The translations under genes were made by a program, and so were the position numbers. A stretch of 64,000 bases of DNA from Geminicoccaceae bacterium (GTDB lineage Bacteria; Pseudomonadota; Alphaproteobacteria; Geminicoccales; Geminicoccaceae): assembly GCA_020638495.1 (NCBI GenBank), contig JACKIN010000007.1, forward strand, positions 124,001-188,000. The letters are read 5' to 3'. The notes beneath the pieces were generated by a model. That model had not been told where the DNA came from. It did no database searches and was given only the letters and a program-made list of their open reading frames with translations. This document shows positions 1-9,317 of this stretch, in pieces. Every line of letters begins with the position of its first letter. The first letter of the stretch is position 1.

Positions 1-1
1 G

Positions 2-619
2 CAGGGCAAGGCATTGATGTGCCGGCCCCGGCCATTGCGCCGCGACGGCAAGATCGGCGATCTCGCGACCAGCGTCATGCTGATGGATTGCAGCAAGCTG
101 ACCCACTGGCAGTTGGCCCGGGATTTCGGCCAGCTCTTCACCAGGGAGCGCGACTACGCCAAGTGGATCGGGCTCAAGCTGGAGCCGGAGGAGACGATCG
201 GCTTCTTCGAGAACGAGTGGAACGATTTCGACCGGCTGACCGCCGAGACCAAGCTGCTGCACAACACCAAGCGGCAGACGCAGCCCTGGAAGACCGGGCT
301 GCCGCAGGACTTCGTCATGGCCGACAAGTTCCGCTGGTTCCCGCCGAAGGGCTGGCTGCGCCGCGGCCGCCAGATGCTCTTCGGCTACCACGACTATGGC
401 GGCGCCTACATGAGGCACCCCGACCAGAACCAGGAGAACTTCTTCTTCGGCCTGGTCAAGGAATGCCTGGAGAAGGGCGTCTTCGACGAGGCGCTCTTGC
501 GCGAGGAAATGGCGAAGAACCACATCCGCCACGACGCGCTCGAGGTGGTGGCGCGGGTGCCGGACCTCGAGAGCTGGTTCCCGCAGGGACTCAGGGCGCC
601 GGAGCGGGCGGCCGCCTGA
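2..619 (+). CDS. C-terminal part of a putative glycosyltransferase (GT8-like), 5' end outside window
   Basis: The reading frame is open to the left edge, so only the last ~205 residues are present and the true start lies upstream. The visible part has a conserved SVMLMDCSKLTHW stretch near residue 25, then a WNDFD motif and HNTKRQTQPWKTG near residue 85. The order 'metal/acceptor loop, WN-D, H-T...QPW' resembles the C-terminal half of GT8-type sugar transferases, but I recognise it only by this pattern. There is no signal peptide or membrane segment in the visible part. A patatin-like gene starts 4 bases after its stop, so the two are probably co-transcribed. A general envelope glycan role is inference. 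Confidence 0.5.
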   Translation, partial: QGKALMCRPRPLRRDGKIGDLATSVMLMDCSKLTHWQLARDFGQLFTRERDYAKWIGLKLEPEETIGFFENEWNDFDRLTAETKLLHNTKRQTQPWKTGLPQDFVMADKFRWFPPKGWLRRGRQMLFGYHDYGGAYMRHPDQNQENFFFGLVKECLEKGVFDEALLREEMAKNHIRHDALEVVARVPDLESWFPQGLRAPERAAA

Positions 620-623
620 GGCG

Positions 624-1667
624 GTGACGAAGACGGCGCCGGCGGCCGGCAAGAAGCGCCTCAATCTCGGCCTGCAGGGTGGGGGCTCGCACGGCGCCTT
701 CACCTGGGGCGTGCTCGACCGGCTGCTCGAGGTGGACGAGCTCGAGCTGGTCGGCATCAGCGGCACCAGCGCCGGGGCGATGAACGCGGCGGCCTTGGCC
801 TACGGCCTCGCCGTGGGCGGCAAGGCGGGGGCGCGCGCCTGCCTAGCCGAGTTCTGGGGGCGGATCGCCGCCGCGGCTCGGCTCTCGCCCTTGCAGCCGA
901 GCCCGCTCGACCGCTGGCTCGGGCTCGGCAACATGGACTTCTCTCCCGGCTGGATCGCCTCCGACAACCTGGCGCGGCTGGCCTCGCCCTACGAGCTCAA
1001 CCCGCTGAACTTCCATCCGCTGAAGGACGTGCTCGAGGCGGTGGTCGATTTCCAAGCGCTCCGGCGGAGCTGCGCCGCCGAGCAGGTGCTGCTCTTCCTC
1101 TGCGCCACCAATGTCGGCACCGGCCGGATCAAGATCTTCGAGGGCGAGGAGATCGGCCTCGACGCGGTGCTCGCCTCGGCCTGCCTGCCCTGGCTCTTCC
1201 AGGCGGTCGAGATCGATGGGCAGCACTACTGGGACGGCGGCTATTCCGGCAACCCGCCGATCTATCCCCTGATCTACGGCACCGACTGCGAGGACGTGCT
1301 GATCGTCCAGATCAACCCGATCAACATCGAAAGCGTGCCCAGGACGGCATCCGAGATCGTCGACCGGGTGAACGAGCTCTCGTTCAACTCGACCCTGATG
1401 CGCGAGATGCGCGCCATCCATTTCGTCTCCAAGCTGCTCGACGAGCATCGCGTCGAGCGGGGCCGCTACAAGCGGCTCAACATCCACACCGTCGAGGCGG
1501 AGACAGAGCTCGCCCGGCTCGGCAGCTCGTCCAAGGTGAACGCCGACAAGGACTTCCTCGGCTGGCTCTTCGACCTCGGCCGCGAGCGTTGCGCGCGGTT
1601 CCTCGACGCGCACTACGAAAAGATCGGGGTCGAGAGCTCGACGGACGTCGGGGCGAAGTTTCTTTGA
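624..1667 (+). CDS. Patatin-like phospholipase
   Basis: A 347-residue protein with the complete patatin Ser-Asp dyad. The oxyanion loop LQGGGSHGAF lies at residues 17-26, the nucleophile elbow GTSAG has Ser49, and the catalytic Asp204 sits in DGGYSGNP. Patatins hydrolyse ester bonds of membrane phospholipids or lipids. There is no signal peptide, so it should act in the cytosol or be delivered by another route. The start is GTG at 624, directly before the GGGS domain and only 4 bases after the upstream gene, which suggests coupling. The C-terminal third (NELSFNSTLMREMRAIHFVSK) is typical of bacterial patatins of about 320-350 residues. The substrate cannot be told from sequence. Confidence 0.9.
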   Translation: MTKTAPAAGKKRLNLGLQGGGSHGAFTWGVLDRLLEVDELELVGISGTSAGAMNAAALAYGLAVGGKAGARACLAEFWGRIAAAARLSPLQPSPLDRWLGLGNMDFSPGWIASDNLARLASPYELNPLNFHPLKDVLEAVVDFQALRRSCAAEQVLLFLCATNVGTGRIKIFEGEEIGLDAVLASACLPWLFQAVEIDGQHYWDGGYSGNPPIYPLIYGTDCEDVLIVQINPINIESVPRTASEIVDRVNELSFNSTLMREMRAIHFVSKLLDEHRVERGRYKRLNIHTVEAETELARLGSSSKVNADKDFLGWLFDLGRERCARFLDAHYEKIGVESSTDVGAKFL

Positions 1668-1679
1668 GGGGCCGGTTCT

Positions 1680-1722
1680 CGAAGGGACGGCGGCGGGTTT
1701 CAGTTTCCCCGACGTCCCTTCG
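1680..1722. terminator. Candidate bidirectional terminator hairpin
   Basis: A perfect 10-bp inverted repeat (CGAAGGGACG at 1680-1689, CGTCCCTTCG at 1713-1722) encloses a 23-base loop. The loop holds an inner CGGG/CCCG pairing (1694-1697 with 1708-1711). It lies in the 85-bp gap between the convergent patatin and RND genes, where a shared terminator is expected. There is no strong T tract on either side. Confidence 0.5.
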
Positions 1723-1752
1723 ATTGGAAAGAGCATCGATCAACGCGGCCGC

Positions 1753-4700
1753 TCACGTCGCCGGCGCTGTCGACCCGCCAGAGGTGGAGCGTGCGGCGCG
1801 GCCCTCGCGCAGCTCGAACCAGGTGCAGTAGAGGGTGGGCAGGAAGATGAGGGTCAGGACGGTGCCGACCAGGAGGCCGCCCATGATGGCGACGGCCATC
1901 GGCCCCCAGAAGACGGTGAAGGCGATCGGCAGCATGCCGAGGATGGTGGAGAGGGCGGTGAGCATGATCGGCCTGAAGCGCGAGCTGCTGGCGTCGATGA
2001 CAGCATCGCGCACGCTCTTGCCGGCGGCGCGATTGGATTCGATCTCGCCCATGAGGATGACGGCGTTCTTGGTGATGATGCCGAAGAGGGCGAGGATGCC
2101 GAGGATGGCGACGAAGCCCATCGGCCGGCCGGAGCCGAGCAGCGCCGCCACCACGCCGATCAGGCCGAGCGGGGCGACGCTGAGCGCCATGAACAGACGC
2201 TGGAAGCTCCTGAGCTGGAACATCAGCACGGTCAGCGTGATGAAGATCATGGCCGGCACGACGGCGGCCACCGAGGCCTGGGATTCGGCGCTTTCCTCGA
2301 CGGTGCCGCCGACCTCGATGCGGTAGCCGCGGGGCAGGCCCCGGGCGAGCTCGGCGACGGCCGGCTCGAGCTCGGCGACGGCGGCCGCCGGCAGGATGCC
2401 GGCGTCCAGGTCGGCCTGGACGGTCAGGGTCGGCACCCGGTCGCGGCGCCAGACGAGCGGCAGGTCCTGGGTGTAGGCGAAGCGGGCGAACTGGCCGAGC
2501 GGCACGGTGCGGCCGGAGGGCAGGCCGACTTGCACGGTGTGGAGCGCCTCGAGCGAGACCCGCTCCTCGCTGGTCGCCCGGGCGACCACGTCGATGAGGT
2601 AGATGTGGTCGCGGACCTGGGTGACCGTGGTGCCGGTGATCATGGTGGCCAGGATCTCGGCGACGTCGGCCGAGGTCAGCCCGAGCCGGCGCGCCTCGTC
2701 CTGGTCGATGTCGATGCGGAGCTGGCGAACGGGCTCGATCCAGTCGAAATTGGTCTGGTGCGTCTGCGGGTGGGTCGAGATGACCTGGGCGAGCTCGAGG
2801 GCGATGCGTCGCAGCTCCTCGGGGTCCGGGCCCATCACCCGATATTGCAGCGGCCAGCCGACCGGCGGGCCGAGCTCCAGGGGCGAGAGGCGGGCGACGA
2901 GGTCCGGGAAGTCCTCGGTCAGCACCTTCCCGAGCCGCTCCTGCAGCCGCTCGCGAGCCTCGGTGTCGGTCGCCACGATCACCGCCTGGGCGAAGAAGTC
3001 GTTGGCGAGCTGGACGTCCAGCGGCAGATAGAAGCGGATCGCACCCCGGCCGACATAGGTGCTCCAGCTGGCGACGTCGGGGTCGCCCTCGAGCACGGCA
3101 TCGAAGCGCTTGGCCACGTCCTCGGTGGCATAGATCGAGGCGCCCTGCGGCAGCCGCAGATCGACCAGGAGCTCCGGCCGGTCGGAGGACGGGAAGAACT
3201 GCTGCGGGATCAGGGGAAAAGCGAGGACGGCGAGGACGAAGGCGCCGATGGTGGCGCCCAGCGTCAGCCAGCGGGCCCGGATGGCGCCGGTCAGGAGCGA
3301 CCTGAAGGTGCGGGCGACGAAGGGCTCGGGTGCGTCGGGCGCCTTGGGCTTCGGGTACTTGAGGATGGCCGTGTTGAGGAGCGGCGTGAAGACCAGGGCG
3401 ACGAACCAGGAGACCAGAAGCGCGATGGTGACGACGGCGAACAGCGAGAAGGTGTATTCGCCGGCGGAGCTCTTGGCGAAGCCGACCGGCACGAAGCCGG
3501 CGATGGTGACGAGCGTGCCGGCGAGCATCGGGAACGCGTACTGGACGAAGGGATAGGCCGCGGCGGTCACCTTGTCGTCGCCGGCGCCGAGCCGATTGAG
3601 GGTGGCGTCCGTCGTGGTCATGGCGTCGTCGACCAGCAGCGCCAGGGCGATGATCAGGGCACCGAGCGAGATCCGCTGCATGTCGATGCCGGAGGCGAGC
3701 ATGATCGCCAGCGCCACGGCGAGGGTGATCGGGATCGCCAGGGCGACGACCAGCCCGGGCCGCACGCCGAGGCTGAGGAAGCTCATGCCGAGGATGATGG
3801 CGATCGCCTGCCAAAGCGATTCCATGAACTCGGAAATCGCCTGGTCGACCACCACCGGCTGGTCGGCGACGAGATGCGGCTCGATGCCGAGCGGCAGGTC
3901 GGCGGTGAGCCGCGTCATGGTGGCGCGGATGTTCTCCCCCAGCGCCAGGATGTCGCCGCCGTCGTGCATGGCGATGGCGAGGCCGATTCCCGGCTCGCCG
4001 CCGACGCGGAACATCGGCTGCGGCGGGTCGGCGAAGCCGCGATGCACCTCGGCCACGTCCCGCAGCGGCAGCACGCGGCCGTCGCTGGCGACGAAGTTGA
4101 CGTCGAGGATGTCCTGGACCGTGTCGAAGGCGCCGGAGACGCGCAGCCGGATGGCCTCGTCGCCGGTGATGATCTCGCCGGCCGGGCGGACCGCGTTCTG
4201 GGCGGCGAGGGCCGCGAGCAGGGCCCGGCGGTCGATGCCGAGGGTGGCCAGTTGCTGCATCGAGAACTCGACGTAGATCCGCTCGTCCTGGGCGCCCAGG
4301 ATCTCGACCATCGAGACGTCCGGCACCTGCAGGAGCTCGGAGCGGATGTCCTCGACGTAGTCGCGCAGCTCGCGATGGGTGAAGCCGTCGGCGGTGAAGC
4401 CGTAGATGATGCCGAAGACGTCGCCGAACCGGTCGTTGAAGAAGGGGCCGCGGACCCCCTGCGGCATGGTCCGCCAGATGTCGTAGACGTCGTTGCGCAC
4501 GCGCTGCCAGGCGGTCGGCACCTGGTCGGCGGGCACCGTGTCCAGCAGGTCGACGAAGACGGTGGTCACCCCGTCCTTCGTGTAGCTGCGCAGGACGTCG
4601 ACGCCCTCCATCTCCTGCAGCTTGCGCTCGATACGCTCGGCCACCTGCAGCAGGGTCTCGTCGAGCGTGGCGCCCGGCCAGACGGCCTGGACGACCATGG

Positions 4701-4839
4701 TGCGGATGGTGAAGGGCGGATCCTCGTTGCGGCCGAGCTGAACGAAGGCGAAGATGCCGCCGACGACCGAGAGGATCATCAAGAAGAGGACGAGCGAGCG
4801 GTTGCGGAGCGCCCAGCCCGAGAGATTGAAGCCGCTCAA
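1753..4839 (-). CDS. RND-family efflux transporter, inner-membrane permease
   Basis: A 1028-residue protein of the usual RND (AcrB/MexB-like, HAE1/HAE2) length. The first membrane segment is at residues ~14-33, followed by a large periplasmic loop. The proton-relay pair Asp404-Asp405 sits in ALLVDDAMTTTD of the TM4 region, and a second half repeats the plan. It would use the proton gradient to export drugs, solvents or lipids through a tripartite pump. The TTG start overlaps the stop of the upstream adaptor gene by 4 bases (TTGA), so adaptor and pump are translationally coupled. No TolC-type outer-membrane channel is encoded nearby, so a shared one elsewhere is likely. Substrate unknown. Confidence 0.92.
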   Translation of the reverse strand: MSGFNLSGWALRNRSLVLFLMILSVVGGIFAFVQLGRNEDPPFTIRTMVVQAVWPGATLDETLLQVAERIERKLQEMEGVDVLRSYTKDGVTTVFVDLLDTVPADQVPTAWQRVRNDVYDIWRTMPQGVRGPFFNDRFGDVFGIIYGFTADGFTHRELRDYVEDIRSELLQVPDVSMVEILGAQDERIYVEFSMQQLATLGIDRRALLAALAAQNAVRPAGEIITGDEAIRLRVSGAFDTVQDILDVNFVASDGRVLPLRDVAEVHRGFADPPQPMFRVGGEPGIGLAIAMHDGGDILALGENIRATMTRLTADLPLGIEPHLVADQPVVVDQAISEFMESLWQAIAIILGMSFLSLGVRPGLVVALAIPITLAVALAIMLASGIDMQRISLGALIIALALLVDDAMTTTDATLNRLGAGDDKVTAAAYPFVQYAFPMLAGTLVTIAGFVPVGFAKSSAGEYTFSLFAVVTIALLVSWFVALVFTPLLNTAILKYPKPKAPDAPEPFVARTFRSLLTGAIRARWLTLGATIGAFVLAVLAFPLIPQQFFPSSDRPELLVDLRLPQGASIYATEDVAKRFDAVLEGDPDVASWSTYVGRGAIRFYLPLDVQLANDFFAQAVIVATDTEARERLQERLGKVLTEDFPDLVARLSPLELGPPVGWPLQYRVMGPDPEELRRIALELAQVISTHPQTHQTNFDWIEPVRQLRIDIDQDEARRLGLTSADVAEILATMITGTTVTQVRDHIYLIDVVARATSEERVSLEALHTVQVGLPSGRTVPLGQFARFAYTQDLPLVWRRDRVPTLTVQADLDAGILPAAAVAELEPAVAELARGLPRGYRIEVGGTVEESAESQASVAAVVPAMIFITLTVLMFQLRSFQRLFMALSVAPLGLIGVVAALLGSGRPMGFVAILGILALFGIITKNAVILMGEIESNRAAGKSVRDAVIDASSSRFRPIMLTALSTILGMLPIAFTVFWGPMAVAIMGGLLVGTVLTLIFLPTLYCTWFELREGRAARSTSGGSTAPAT

Positions 4840-5942
4840 GGCACGGCGTCCAGGAGGCGGACCTGCTGCCCCGGATGGAGCGCCTGGACGCCGGCCACGA
4901 CGACCACCTCGCCGGGCTCGAGCCCGCTATAGATGCCGACCTTGGCCGGGCCGAACGAGGCGACCTCGATGGGTCTGAGGCTCACCGTCAGGCTCTCAGG
5001 CTCGACCACCCAGACGGCCGCCTCGCCGCCCTCGCTGGTGAGGGCGGCCGCCGGTATCTGGATCATCGCGCCGGCCTCGAGGTTCATGCGCCCGCTGACG
5101 CTGGCGCCGAGGCGCATCTCCTCGGGCGGGTCGATGATGCCGACCTTGACCTCGAAGGTGCGGGTCACCGGGTCGGCGCGCGGCGCCACCTCGCGGACCC
5201 GCCCGGTGGCGGTGACCGAAGGGTCGTCGCTGAGCACGATGGCGATGACCGGATCGCCGGGTGCCGTGCGCAGCACCTGGGCCGGCACGTCGAAGACCGC
5301 GTCGCGCCCGCCTTCGCGGGCGAGCCCGACGATCATCTGGCCGGCCTGCACGACCTCGCCGGGCTCGGCGCCGATCTCGGTCACCACGCCCTCGGCGTCG
5401 GCGTCGAGCTCGGTGAAGCCCACCTGGTCCAGGGCGAAGCGCCGCTGCGCCTCGGCCGCCTCGACCTGCGAGCGGGCCGTCTGGTAGCCCTGCTTCGCGT
5501 CGTCGTAGACGGCGCGCGCGGCGAAGCCGCGGTCCATCAGGTGCTGCTGGCGCTGGAAATGATTGCGGGCCTGGACGAGCTGGCCTTCGGCGGCGACGAG
5601 ATTCGCCTCGGCGGCGCGGAGCGCGTTCTCCTCGTTGCGGGCATCGAGCCGGGCCACCAATTCGCCGGGCTCGACGGTATCGCCCCGCTCGACCAGCCGC
5701 TCGACCATTCGCCCGCCGATGCGAAAGGCGAGCGCCGCCTCGTCGGTGGCCTCGACGGTGCCGGTCAGCACCACGGTGCCGGACGCCTCGCGCTCCTCGA
5801 CGGTCACGACGCGGACCGGTCGGAGCACCGGTTCGACCGCCTCGGGCTCGCTGTCGCAGGCGGCGAGCCCGAGAGCGACGATGGCCAGCAAGGGGCCGAT
5901 CCGCAGGCTATCGGCACCGAGAAGCCGACCGAGTATTGGCAT
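4836..5942 (-). CDS. RND efflux periplasmic adaptor lipoprotein (MFP/HlyD family)
   Basis: A 368-residue membrane-fusion protein that links the RND pump to an outer-membrane channel. The N-terminus is a lipoprotein signal ending in ALGLAAC, with the lipidated Cys at residue 29. The lipoyl half-motif FRIGGRMVERLVERGDTVEP follows, then a short alpha-helical hairpin (residues ~100-165) and a beta-barrel region. I chose the ATG at 5942 because it begins the lipoprotein signal; the longer open frame upstream only adds low-complexity sequence. The first gene of a two-gene operon, it overlaps the pump gene by 4 bases. Confidence 0.9.
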   Translation of the reverse strand: MPILGRLLGADSLRIGPLLAIVALGLAACDSEPEAVEPVLRPVRVVTVEEREASGTVVLTGTVEATDEAALAFRIGGRMVERLVERGDTVEPGELVARLDARNEENALRAAEANLVAAEGQLVQARNHFQRQQHLMDRGFAARAVYDDAKQGYQTARSQVEAAEAQRRFALDQVGFTELDADAEGVVTEIGAEPGEVVQAGQMIVGLAREGGRDAVFDVPAQVLRTAPGDPVIAIVLSDDPSVTATGRVREVAPRADPVTRTFEVKVGIIDPPEEMRLGASVSGRMNLEAGAMIQIPAAALTSEGGEAAVWVVEPESLTVSLRPIEVASFGPAKVGIYSGLEPGEVVVVAGVQALHPGQQVRLLDAVP

Positions 5943-6036
5943 GTCAGGTCTCGCGAAGGTCTCAGAGAGCGAATGGCACGAGATTCCGCCCCGGCCGGCG
6001 GGCCGGGGCGGGCGATGATGCATGGTCGACGGTGCG

Positions 6037-6558
6037 TCAGCCCTGCGCCGGAGTGGCATCCTGGATGGCGAGCTGCGCCTCCTGGAGCGCCGCGCGCAGC
6101 TCCGCCTCCTTGGCGTCGTCGAACGAGCTGCGCATGATCTTGCCGCCGCTGCCCCGCAGCTCCGCCATGACCTTGTCGGTGGTCATCTTGCGAATCAGGA
6201 GGAAGAGGGCGGCGTTGCCGGAATGCAGGCTCTGCGCCGCTTCCTTCATGAACTGGTCGTTGATGCCGAAGTCGGTGAGCTTGCCGCCGAGCGCGCCGCC
6301 GGCAGCACCGACCGCGGCGCCGGCGAGCGGCATCATGAAGAGCAGGCCGATGAGCGAGCCCCAGAGCACGCCACCGAGCGCGCCGGATTTCACCGGGTTG
6401 ATGAGCTGCTTGAGCTTGACCGTCCCGTCGGGCTTCTTGATCGCGACGACGGCGTCGCCGAGCTGGATCAGATACTCCGTCTGCAGGCTCAGGAGGCGCT
6501 GCCGCACCTCCTCGGCCCGCTCCTCGGTCGGGTACTCGATGACCAAAAGGTCCGCCAT
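6037..6558 (-). CDS. DUF1269 domain membrane-associated protein
   Basis: A 173-residue protein opening MADLLVIEYPTEERAEEV, with a central glycine/alanine-rich hydrophobic segment (residues ~79-105, GALGG...GAAVGAAGGALGGKLTD) and a charged C-terminal region (TDKVMAELRGSGGKIM). This is the standard DUF1269 layout. The family is widespread in proteobacteria and its function is unknown; the glycine-zipper-like segment suggests membrane insertion or oligomerisation. An AGGAC site lies a few bases before the ATG. It stands alone between the asparaginase gene (66 bp upstream) and the adaptor gene (94 bp downstream). Confidence 0.85.
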   Translation of the reverse strand: MADLLVIEYPTEERAEEVRQRLLSLQTEYLIQLGDAVVAIKKPDGTVKLKQLINPVKSGALGGVLWGSLIGLLFMMPLAGAAVGAAGGALGGKLTDFGINDQFMKEAAQSLHSGNAALFLLIRKMTTDKVMAELRGSGGKIMRSSFDDAKEAELRAALQEAQLAIQDATPAQG

Positions 6559-6624
6559 GGTGTCCTGCTCCTCGATGGATCGTTTCGGGTGTGCTGATAG
6601 CAGCAGAAGCTCGCGTCCGCCATC

Positions 6625-7605
6625 TCAGGCATAGGGTGCGAACGCCGCTTCGAGCGCCTTGCGGTCGGTCCCGCCGCGCAGCGCCAGGGCCAGCAGCAAA
6701 CGGGCCTTGAGGCCGGAGAGATAGCCGGCCGCGAGGAGGCCGCGGTCGAGCAGGTCGATCTCGGCACCCGGATAGCCGTAGGTGCGGGTGAAGACCGGGC
6801 CGGTCATGACGCGGGACGCGAGGACGACCGGCATCGCCCTGGCCAGCTCGCCGAGCACCGGTGCGGCATCCGCGTGGACGTGGCCGGCGCCCATGCCTTC
6901 GATGACCGCACCGGCGTAGCCGAGGCCGGCCAGGCCGCCGAGGAGCCGCGTGTCGTTGCCCATCGGGCATTTGAGGAGGGCGACGGGCGCCGGCGCGCCG
7001 ACGTCGTGCGGCAGGCACGGGTTGCGTCTCGGGGTGACGTAGAAACGCGGGCGACCCTCGATCATCGTGCCGATGGGTCCGACCAGCGGCGAGAGGAAGG
7101 CCGATGGCAGGGCTGTATGCGATTTCTGGACGAAGCGGGCGGCGTGGATGTCGTAGTTGAGCACGGCGAGGGTGCCGAGGCCCCTGGCCTCGGGCGCGGC
7201 GGCGACCCGCACGGCGGAGAGCAGGTTGGCCGGCCCGTCGGCGCCCGGCGCGTCGGCGCCGCGCATGGCCCCGGTGACCACCACCGGCTGGTCGCCCCGG
7301 ACCAGGAGATCGAGGATGAAGGCCGATTCCTCGATCGTGTCGGTGCCCTGGATGACCACGGCACCGTCGAAGCCGGCGGCGAAGGCCGCGTCGATCTCGC
7401 CGGCCACGGCGACGAGATCCTCGGGCGTCAGGGACGGGCTCGGCAGGCGGAAGGGCGAGCGCGCCTCGATCTCGGCCGCATCGGCCAGGGCCGGCACCGA
7501 GGCGACCAGCTCCTCGGCACCCAGCTTCGGCGTGATGCCGCCCTCGGCGCTCGGCACCATGGTGATGGTGCCGCCGAGCGAGAGGACCAGCAGGCGCGGC
7601 TTCAA
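6625..7605 (-). CDS. Asparaginase / glutamin-(asparagin-)ase family amidase
   Basis: A 326-residue cytoplasmic-type asparaginase that should release ammonia from L-asparagine, possibly also glutamine. The first threonine motif LGGTITM has Thr13, and the second motif QGTDT has Thr88-Asp89. TGAMRGADAPGADGP and the lid-like NYDIHAARFVQKS follow as in the family. There is no signal peptide, unlike the periplasmic type II enzymes. I placed the start at a TTG with GGAGG 7 bases upstream; it overlaps the stop of the MFS gene as TTGA. It is the third gene of glutaminase-MFS-asparaginase, which together looks like an amide-nitrogen use operon. Confidence 0.85.
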   Translation of the reverse strand: MKPRLLVLSLGGTITMVPSAEGGITPKLGAEELVASVPALADAAEIEARSPFRLPSPSLTPEDLVAVAGEIDAAFAAGFDGAVVIQGTDTIEESAFILDLLVRGDQPVVVTGAMRGADAPGADGPANLLSAVRVAAAPEARGLGTLAVLNYDIHAARFVQKSHTALPSAFLSPLVGPIGTMIEGRPRFYVTPRRNPCLPHDVGAPAPVALLKCPMGNDTRLLGGLAGLGYAGAVIEGMGAGHVHADAAPVLGELARAMPVVLASRVMTGPVFTRTYGYPGAEIDLLDRGLLAAGYLSGLKARLLLALALRGGTDRKALEAAFAPYA

Positions 7606-9284
7606 GCTGCCGCCTCCTTCGCCTCGTACTCGCGGGCGATCCGCCGCTCCTCCTCGGCCGAGGGCTCGGGCGGGTTCACCGGGATCTGGCCGGGCCGGTA
7701 GCTCGGCAGGCGTCCCGCCGGGATGATCGTGAGCGCGGCGAGCGCTGCCATGACGAGCAGCCCGATCTTGAGTGCTCTCAGCCTGGCGTCGGTATTGATG
7801 CGCACCGCCTCCGCCACCTGCTCGGGTGTCGCCGAGGTCCCTTCTAGGATGATCTGGAGCCGGTCGTTGGTGACGAAGTTGATGCTGCCGAGGTTGAGCT
7901 GCGCCTGGATCTCGGGCGGGAACTCGGGGTTTTCCGCCAGATGCCGGATGACGACGCTGCTCAGGAGACCGACCATCAGGGCACCGGCGACGGCGGTGCC
8001 GACGGCGGCGGCGAGGTTCTGGGTCGTGCCACGGAGCGAGCCGACGTCGCTCGCCAGCTCCTTGGGGGCGGCGGTGACGAGGACGTTGAAGACGAGGGTG
8101 ACGAGGGCACCCTGGCCGGCGCCGAAGACGAAGAGGCCGACCAGAACCGGCAGCTCGCTCCAGTCGTTGCGGACGACGAAGGCGAGCCACAGCAGCGCCA
8201 CCGTGCAGAGCGAGAAGCCGATCCGGCCGATCTGCCGCGGCGACAGCTTGCCGTAGAGGCGGACGACGAGAATGGCGGCGAAGAAGACCGTCAGGTTGAA
8301 CGGCATCATCGCGACCGCGGTCGCGATCGGGGTCCGCCCCTGGACGATCTGGATGTAGAGCGGCACCGAGAAGTTGAGCGCCGCCTCGAGCGCGACCACG
8401 GCGAACATGGTGTAGACGGCGGCCCGCTCCGAGGACGACATGATGACCCGCAGATCGAGCAGCGGGGTCCTGCCGGCGGCGGCGACGCGGCGGCACCAGA
8501 CGATCAGGCTCTGCAGCAGGATGATGCCGATGACGATCATGATCGGCGCCGGCGACATGCCGAGCAGATCGAAGGGCGCGTTCGGGCCGGCGACGCCGAG
8601 GCCCCAGCGGTTGAGGTTGTTGAAGCCGAAGCTGATGAGGATGATGGCGGCGGCGGCGAGGACGACGCCGACGAGGTCGATCTGCACGTCCGGCCTGCCC
8701 TTGTCCTCCTTGAGCTTGAAGCTGAGCAGGAAGACGATCGCCGAGACGACGATAAGGATGCCGAACACCGGCCGCCAGCCGATGAAGGTGCCGAGCACGC
8801 CGCCGATGATGAAGGCGAGCGCGCTCGCCCCGGCGCGGGCCGAGCCCAGGGCGCCGACGGCCGTCGCCTGCTGCGTGCCCTGGTAGTGGTTGGCGATCAG
8901 CGCCACCAGCGCCGGCACGATCACCGCCGCCGCCATGCCGCAGAGGCCCTGGGCGGTCAGCATCAGCGTGGCGTTGGGGCTGAGCGTCATCAGCGTCTGC
9001 GCCACGGCGTACACGGCGACGACGATGCGGAACATCTTCGTCGCGCCGAAGCGCTGGGTCAGCTTGGCGCCCAGCATGACGAGGCCGGCGACGGCGAGGG
9101 AGTACATGACGATGCCGGTGGCGACGGTGGTCGGTGGCACGCCGAAGCTGGCCACCATGCCGCTCATCGAGACCGGGAGGGCCGCGACGTTGAAGGACAT
9201 GATCGCCTGGCCGAGGCAGATGGCGATCATCGGGACCCAGGATTCGCGTTGCGCGATTGGCACGCTTGCAGTCGCGGCACTCAT
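7602..9284 (-). CDS. MFS transporter, DHA2 (EmrB/QacA-like) family
   Basis: A 560-residue, strongly hydrophobic protein with about 14 predicted membrane spans, the DHA2 pattern rather than the 12-span one. It shows the loop-2/3 motif GAKLTQRFGATKMFR (a variant of motif A) and a motif-C-like stretch GSARAGASALAFIIGGVLGT. Drug-proton antiporters dominate the family. However, it lies between glutaminase and asparaginase genes with a 33-bp gap and a 4-base overlap, so movement of an amide, amino acid or a related toxic analogue is a reasonable inference. The C-terminal tail (EPSAEEERRIAREYEAKEAAA) is charged and cytoplasmic. Confidence 0.88.
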   Translation of the reverse strand: MSAATASVPIAQRESWVPMIAICLGQAIMSFNVAALPVSMSGMVASFGVPPTTVATGIVMYSLAVAGLVMLGAKLTQRFGATKMFRIVVAVYAVAQTLMTLSPNATLMLTAQGLCGMAAAVIVPALVALIANHYQGTQQATAVGALGSARAGASALAFIIGGVLGTFIGWRPVFGILIVVSAIVFLLSFKLKEDKGRPDVQIDLVGVVLAAAAIILISFGFNNLNRWGLGVAGPNAPFDLLGMSPAPIMIVIGIILLQSLIVWCRRVAAAGRTPLLDLRVIMSSSERAAVYTMFAVVALEAALNFSVPLYIQIVQGRTPIATAVAMMPFNLTVFFAAILVVRLYGKLSPRQIGRIGFSLCTVALLWLAFVVRNDWSELPVLVGLFVFGAGQGALVTLVFNVLVTAAPKELASDVGSLRGTTQNLAAAVGTAVAGALMVGLLSSVVIRHLAENPEFPPEIQAQLNLGSINFVTNDRLQIILEGTSATPEQVAEAVRINTDARLRALKIGLLVMAALAALTIIPAGRLPSYRPGQIPVNPPEPSAEEERRIAREYEAKEAAA

Positions 9285-9317
9285 GGATGGTTTCCCTGAC
9301 TGATTATTTTGTGACGC

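Noticed and set aside
1700..3814. Long minus-strand open frame inside the RND gene
   Set aside because: Arg/Pro/His-rich shadow frame of the RND permease, with no recognisable motifs; the overlapping frame encodes the real protein.
2530..4932. 800-codon plus-strand open frame opposite the RND gene
   Set aside because: Antisense shadow caused by high GC; its composition (Asp/Glu/Gly/His/Arg runs) is typical of such artefacts.
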